64,000 bases of DNA. Origin: Bacteroidota bacterium. Lineage in GTDB: Bacteria; Bacteroidota; Bacteroidia; Bacteroidales; UBA12077. Positions 60,154 through 64,000 of the stretch are shown one piece after another (positions within the stretch are counted from its first letter, which is position 1; the number at the start of each line of letters is the position of its first letter). A program made the position numbers and the translations under genes. The notes under the pieces were generated by a model that saw only the letters and a list, made by a program, of their open reading frames with translations, was not told the origin of the DNA and made no database searches. The DNA is taken from NCBI GenBank assembly GCA_020444275.1, contig JAHLLG010000002.1:340266-404265 (forward strand). The letters run 5' to 3'.

Positions 60154-61758
60154 ATGATGAAAGCAAGATTTTCAAAATATATTGTTATCCTATTATTTTT
60201 TATTATACCTGCGCAGTCTTTCTCGCAGTTATTTACTGAGGATTTTGTAAAGCTTAGTCGGGCCTTGGGCTATATATCGGCGTATTATGTTGATTCGGTT
60301 GATTCAGAACAGTTAGTAGAGGAAGCCATTATAAATATGCTAAAGGAACTTGATCCGCATTCGGTATATATTCCTGCCGATGAGGTAAAAGAGATGAATG
60401 AACCCCTAGAAGGAAATTTTGAAGGTATTGGTATTCAATTTAACATTCTAAATGACACGATTTATGTAATCGCTCCAATTTCCGGAGGACCTTCGGAAAA
60501 AGTAGGATTAAGAGCCGGTGATAGAATTGTAGAGGTAGATGGCGAAAATGTAGCTTCCATTAACATAACAACCAATGGTGTTCGTGATAGACTACTAGGT
60601 GAAAAGGGAACAAAGGTTAAAGTTGGCATTAAAAGAAAAGGTGTTGATGAGATATTACATTTTACCATTGTTCGCGATAAAATACCAATCTATAGTGTCG
60701 ATGCGGCTTATGTTATCGATAATGATATAGCTTATATAAAGATTAATCGATTTGCAATGACCACTGTAGACGAATTTCTGGAAAAATTCCAGGAACTGAA
60801 ACAAAAAGGTGCAAATTCTTTAATTCTTGATTTACGTGGGAATGGAGGGGGATATCTTGATAAGGCAATTGATCTGGCAGATCAGTTTCTCGAAAAAGAT
60901 CAGTTAATTGTCTATACCAAAGGGTTAAAATCGCCAAAAGCTGAAAGCAATGCCACAGGCAGCGGACAGTTTAAAAATGGTAAATTACTGATATTAATTG
61001 ATGAGGGATCAGCTTCAGCAAGTGAAATTGTCTCTGGAGCAGTACAGGACTGGGATCGTGGTATTGTTGTAGGACGTCGATCGTTTGGTAAAGGATTAGT
61101 ACAAAAACCTATGTTTTTACCCGATGGTTCAATGATGCGTTTAACTGTAGCAAGGTATTATACACCTACAGGTAGATTGATACAAAAACCATATGATAAT
61201 GGTAAGGAAGAGTATGAAAAAGAGTTGTACGAAAGGTATAAACATGGCGAATTTCTTAATAAGGATAGTATCAACTTGCCTGATTCGTTAAAGTACAGAA
61301 CGTTAAAGAACAAGCGTATTGTTTATGGAGGCGGTGGGATAATGCCTGATATTTTTGTGCCGTTAGATACTACTTCTGTTACTAAGTTTTATGGAAAAGT
61401 AATCCGACAAGGGGTGTTAAATTCATTTGTGTTGGAATACATCGATAAAAACAGAAAGAAGCTAACTTCAAATTATACGGATTTCGAAACATTCCAAAGT
61501 AATTTTGAGGTGTCCGATAAAATACTAAACGACTTAAGAGAGTACGCAGCTAAAGAAAATATTGAAGTAGATGATGAAGAATTTGAGGATACAAAAAAAG
61601 ATTTCCGCCTTATACTTAAAGCGCTAATAGCGCGTGATTTATGGGATATGAGTGAGTATTTCCAAATTGTTAATGTTCGCGATAAAGGTTTTAACAAAGC
61701 AGTTGAGATCATGCACAATTGGGACCAATATCAGAAGAAGGTGCTAAATACGCCATAA
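60154..61758 (+). CDS. CtpA-type S41 C-terminal processing protease
   Basis: A 534-residue periplasmic serine protease. It has a signal peptide ending at QSFSQ, an N-terminal cap with LKELDPHSVYIPADE, a PDZ domain (about residues 90-170; GGPSEKVGLRAGDRIVEVDG), and the S41 core with RFAMTTVDEFLEKF and LRGNGGGYLDKAIDLAD. The catalytic serine lies in DEGSASASEIVSGA (residues 286-290) and the catalytic lysine in GRRSFGKGLVQ. A C-terminal helical extension of about 110 residues is usual in Bacteroidota members. Substrates are likely lipoproteins or envelope proteins. Confidence 0.94.
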   Translation: MMKARFSKYIVILLFFIIPAQSFSQLFTEDFVKLSRALGYISAYYVDSVDSEQLVEEAIINMLKELDPHSVYIPADEVKEMNEPLEGNFEGIGIQFNILNDTIYVIAPISGGPSEKVGLRAGDRIVEVDGENVASINITTNGVRDRLLGEKGTKVKVGIKRKGVDEILHFTIVRDKIPIYSVDAAYVIDNDIAYIKINRFAMTTVDEFLEKFQELKQKGANSLILDLRGNGGGYLDKAIDLADQFLEKDQLIVYTKGLKSPKAESNATGSGQFKNGKLLILIDEGSASASEIVSGAVQDWDRGIVVGRRSFGKGLVQKPMFLPDGSMMRLTVARYYTPTGRLIQKPYDNGKEEYEKELYERYKHGEFLNKDSINLPDSLKYRTLKNKRIVYGGGGIMPDIFVPLDTTSVTKFYGKVIRQGVLNSFVLEYIDKNRKKLTSNYTDFETFQSNFEVSDKILNDLREYAAKENIEVDDEEFEDTKKDFRLILKALIARDLWDMSEYFQIVNVRDKGFNKAVEIMHNWDQYQKKVLNTP

Positions 61759-61784
61759 ATTCTGGATTTTTATAATTTTAAAGA

Positions 61785-61792
61785 TATATTTG
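61785..61792 (+). promoter_or_regulatory. Candidate promoter of pnuC-nadR
   Basis: TATATTTG, an exact -7 match followed by CAGCG, 20 bases before the pnuC start codon. CTG stands 20 bases upstream at the -33 position (61762-61764), one mismatch from TTG. Confidence 0.5.
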
Positions 61793-61812
61793 CAGCGTTA
61801 AATTTCTGATTA

Positions 61813-62424
61813 ATGCTGCAAAATATTCTGAGCTGGATTGCTGAAAACTACATTGAAATACTTGGATCCGTTTTTGGATTACTGTATATCATTTTTTCAA
61901 TCAAACAAAACATTTGGTGTTGGCCAATAGGGTTTGTAACCTCTGCTTTATATATTTATGTTTTCTTTGTTACCAAGTTTTATGCCGATATGGGACTTCA
62001 GGTTTATTACCTGATCGTGAGTGTTTATGGTTGGTATCATTGGATGTTCGGAGCGAAAAGTAAAAAGCAGGATGATCTGAAAATATCAAAAACGGGAATA
62101 AAATTAGCTGTTGTTCTATTTGGTGCTAATGCCGTATTATTTGCTTTTATAGCATTTGTTTTGGTAAATTATACCGATTCGCAAATTCCATATTGGGATG
62201 CATTTACAACATCGGCAAGTTTTGTTGCCACCTGGATGTTGGCACAAAAGAAAATTGAACACTGGATTATTTGGATTATTGTAGATGCAATTTCATTGGG
62301 ATTATACATTTATAAAGGGTTATATCCAACAGTAGTATTATTTACTGTGTATACCATACTGGCAATTTTAGGTTATATTGAATGGAAAAAGGAACAGAGA
62401 AAAATATTAAACGTATCGTATTAA
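61813..62424 (+). CDS. pnuC: Nicotinamide riboside transporter
   Basis: A 203-residue PnuC family facilitator with about seven helices. Family signatures are ENYIEILGSVFGLLYIIFSIKQNIWCWPIG, read as two parts (GSVFGLLYI and KQNIWCWPIG), followed by YYLIVSVYGWYHW with the substrate-binding aromatics, and FVATWMLAQKKIEHW. It imports nicotinamide riboside driven by its phosphorylation in the cytoplasm. The kinase is probably the overlapping downstream gene. Confidence 0.93.
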   Translation: MLQNILSWIAENYIEILGSVFGLLYIIFSIKQNIWCWPIGFVTSALYIYVFFVTKFYADMGLQVYYLIVSVYGWYHWMFGAKSKKQDDLKISKTGIKLAVVLFGANAVLFAFIAFVLVNYTDSQIPYWDAFTTSASFVATWMLAQKKIEHWIIWIIVDAISLGLYIYKGLYPTVVLFTVYTILAILGYIEWKKEQRKILNVSY

Positions 62425-62942
62425 TTGGTGCAGAGTCGACTGGAAAAACTGAACTTGCAGCTTTCTTGGCCAAACAATATAAAACTGTATTTGTACCGGA
62501 GTATGCACGCGAGTATATAGAACAATTGGATCGGGATTATACTTACGATGATGTTGAACATATTGCAAAAAAGCAAATAGAGCTGGAGGAACAATACTTC
62601 TCTAAAGCTAATAAGGTTTTATTTTATGATACTTTTCTTATCATAACTAAAATATGGTTTCAAATCGTTTTCAATAAAACTCCGGATTGGATTGATAACA
62701 AGTTAAAGAATTGTAATATAGATTTGTTTTTATTATGTAATAACGATTTACCATGGGTTCCCGATACAGTTAGAGAAAACGGAGGTAAAATGCGCGATCA
62801 GTTGTTTCATATGTACGAACAGGAATTAATCAAATATGGTTTTAGTTATGTGATTATTGAAGGTAAGGATAATTCTAGATATACTAAAGCATTGAATATT
62901 GTTAATGATTTTTTAAATCAAAATACTGAACGTGGAAAATAA
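62382..62942 (+). CDS. NadR-type nicotinamide riboside kinase
   Basis: A 186-residue P-loop kinase matching the C-terminal kinase domain of NadR. The Walker A is LIGAESTGKTELAAFL, and YAREYIEQLDRDYTYDD is the conserved lid segment; FYDTFLIITKIW follows. It has no helix-turn-helix or NMN adenylyltransferase domain, so it is a free-standing ribosylnicotinamide kinase. It overlaps pnuC by 43 bases, a strong sign of translational coupling and of metabolic trapping of imported nicotinamide riboside as NMN. Confidence 0.88.
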   Translation: MEKGTEKNIKRIVLIGAESTGKTELAAFLAKQYKTVFVPEYAREYIEQLDRDYTYDDVEHIAKKQIELEEQYFSKANKVLFYDTFLIITKIWFQIVFNKTPDWIDNKLKNCNIDLFLLCNNDLPWVPDTVRENGGKMRDQLFHMYEQELIKYGFSYVIIEGKDNSRYTKALNIVNDFLNQNTERGK

Positions 62943-64000
62943 GAATGAAATATTTAAACTAACAGCAAAAACCTTTAAGGGTTTGGAAGACGTACTTTAC
63001 GAAGAACTTAAAAATTTGGGAGCACAAAACCTAATAAAAGGAAACAGAGCTGTTGAGTTTGAAGGTGATAAAGCGTTAATGTACAGAGCAAATTTCCATT
63101 TGCGTACTGCACTACGAATTTTAAAGCCTATTGCTGAGTTTAAAATAAGCAATGAGCACGAACTTTATGATGCAATTCAAACCATCGACTGGAGTAGTTA
63201 CTTTGATCTGAAAGACACATTTGCAGTTGATAGCGTTGTTCATTCAAACAATTTTTCACATTCGAAATATGTAGCTCTAAAAGTCAAAGATGCTATTGTA
63301 GATCAATTCAGAAGCAAGTTTAAAAAACGACCATATGTTGATACAGATAATCCAAGTTTAAGAATTAGTGTTCATATTTCACATGATCAATGTACAGTTT
63401 CATTAGACAGTTCGGGAGAATCATTACACAAACGCGGATACAGGATAAAAACCAATAAAGCTCCTTTAAATGAGGTTTTGGCGGCAGGAATGATACTGCT
63501 TTCCGGTTGGGATAAAAAAAGTGTTTTTATTGATCCTATGTGCGGATCAGGAACGTTGGTTATTGAAGCAGCTATGATGGCACATAATATTCCTCCCGGA
63601 ATGTATCGGGAGAGTTTTGGTTTTGAAACCTGGAATGATTTTGATGCTGATTTGCTGGAAAGTATTTATGAAGAAGATATCCCGGACGTTAACGCTGAAA
63701 TTCGTATTTTAGGATCGGATGTATCTGAGATAGCCATTCGTATTGCAAAAGAGAATATTGAAAATGCCAACCTAAAACGTAAGATTGATCTACTGATAAA
63801 ACCAATCGAAAATTATAATCCTCCTTCTGAGGAAAGCGGCATTGTAATAACAAATCCGCCCTATGGAGAGCGAATTAAGAAAAATGAGATCAATAGTTTT
63901 TATAAATTGCTGGGTGATAGATTTAAAAATAAATATTCCGGATTTGAAGTTTGGTTATTGAGTAGCAACTTTGAAGCTATTAAGCATATCGGTCTAAAAC
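62932..64000 (+). CDS. THUMP-domain rRNA methyltransferase (RlmL-type), cut by window edge
   Basis: The frame opens at GTG 62932-62934 and overlaps the nadR stop by 11 bases; no in-frame ATG precedes the conserved start. The 356 visible codons cover a ferredoxin-like/THUMP region (KLTAKTFKGLEDVLYEEL, MYRANFHLRTALRIL) and most of the SAM methyltransferase domain, with DPMCGSGTLVIEAA and the catalytic NPPYGERI. This is the RlmL-N / YpsC group that methylates the N2 of a guanine in 23S rRNA. The C-terminus lies beyond position 64000. Confidence 0.9.
   Translation, partial: MENKNEIFKLTAKTFKGLEDVLYEELKNLGAQNLIKGNRAVEFEGDKALMYRANFHLRTALRILKPIAEFKISNEHELYDAIQTIDWSSYFDLKDTFAVDSVVHSNNFSHSKYVALKVKDAIVDQFRSKFKKRPYVDTDNPSLRISVHISHDQCTVSLDSSGESLHKRGYRIKTNKAPLNEVLAAGMILLSGWDKKSVFIDPMCGSGTLVIEAAMMAHNIPPGMYRESFGFETWNDFDADLLESIYEEDIPDVNAEIRILGSDVSEIAIRIAKENIENANLKRKIDLLIKPIENYNPPSEESGIVITNPPYGERIKKNEINSFYKLLGDRFKNKYSGFEVWLLSSNFEAIKHIGLK

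Overview
The window is AT-rich chromosomal DNA from a member of the Bacteroidota, most likely a free-living, probably marine, polysaccharide degrader. The evidence is a SusC/SusD pair, a type IX secretion sorting domain on a secreted laminarinase, a SusR-like LuxR-type sensor-regulator, DUF3822 next to rsmD, and several promoters of the Bacteroidota form TTG-N19/20-TAnnTTTG. I cannot name the genus from sequence alone.

Layout. (1) 1-2968: a truncated membrane histidine kinase with a receiver-only response regulator, a small membrane protein and a STAS protein. (2) 3126-29324: a complete beta-1,3-glucan (laminarin) utilisation locus. It has a SusR-like regulator, a PKD-domain surface lipoprotein, SusC, SusD, a GH16 laminarinase with CBM6 and a T9SS tail, GH3, a GH-A clan lipoprotein (possibly GH158), a very large cytoplasmic phosphorylase of GH149 type, a GH17 lipoprotein, three inner-membrane sugar transporters (sugar porter, GPH, SSS) and a Gfo/Idh/MocA oxidoreductase. 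The two transcription units (PKD lipoprotein; susC onward) are preceded by the same control element, four TGATGTA-type repeats at exact 11-bp spacing. (3) 29358-38647: a minus-strand cluster, TetR - RND/MMPL exporter - LolA-like protein - outer-membrane barrel - metallophosphoesterase lipoprotein - second barrel - phospholipase A - DUF2147 - two more TetR-type regulators. It looks like a regulated envelope-lipid transport and remodelling system and is the best candidate here for an undescribed system. (4) 38874-42814: a PepSY-type membrane protein, decayed fragments of a GIY-YIG nuclease and a type IIG methylase, a tripartite hipB-hipS-hipT toxin-antitoxin operon with three identical-length operators at exact 61-bp spacing, and tRNA-Asp with its promoter and terminator. 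(5) 42945-49858: housekeeping genes (rsmD, DUF3822, a RecD-like helicase, a CDF metal transporter, YjbQ, phosphoglucomutase). (6) 49946-53612: sugar-nucleotide genes (rfbD, rfbC, UDP-xylose synthase, UDP-glucose dehydrogenase). (7) 54007-64000: ribosomal protein S1, a STAS protein, RNase Z (TTG start, with a perfect intrinsic-terminator hairpin inside its coding region), guaA, a SiaB/SiaC partner-switching pair, a CtpA-type protease, pnuC, a NadR-type kinase and a truncated RlmL-type methyltransferase.

How it works together. In the glucan locus, the GH16 enzyme and surface lipoproteins would cut and hold laminarin at the cell surface. SusCD imports oligosaccharides, and the GH3, GH17 and GH-A lipoproteins trim them. 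The three permeases carry products into the cytoplasm, where the phosphorylase would release glucose 1-phosphate. Family assignments rest on motifs read by eye. No database search was possible.
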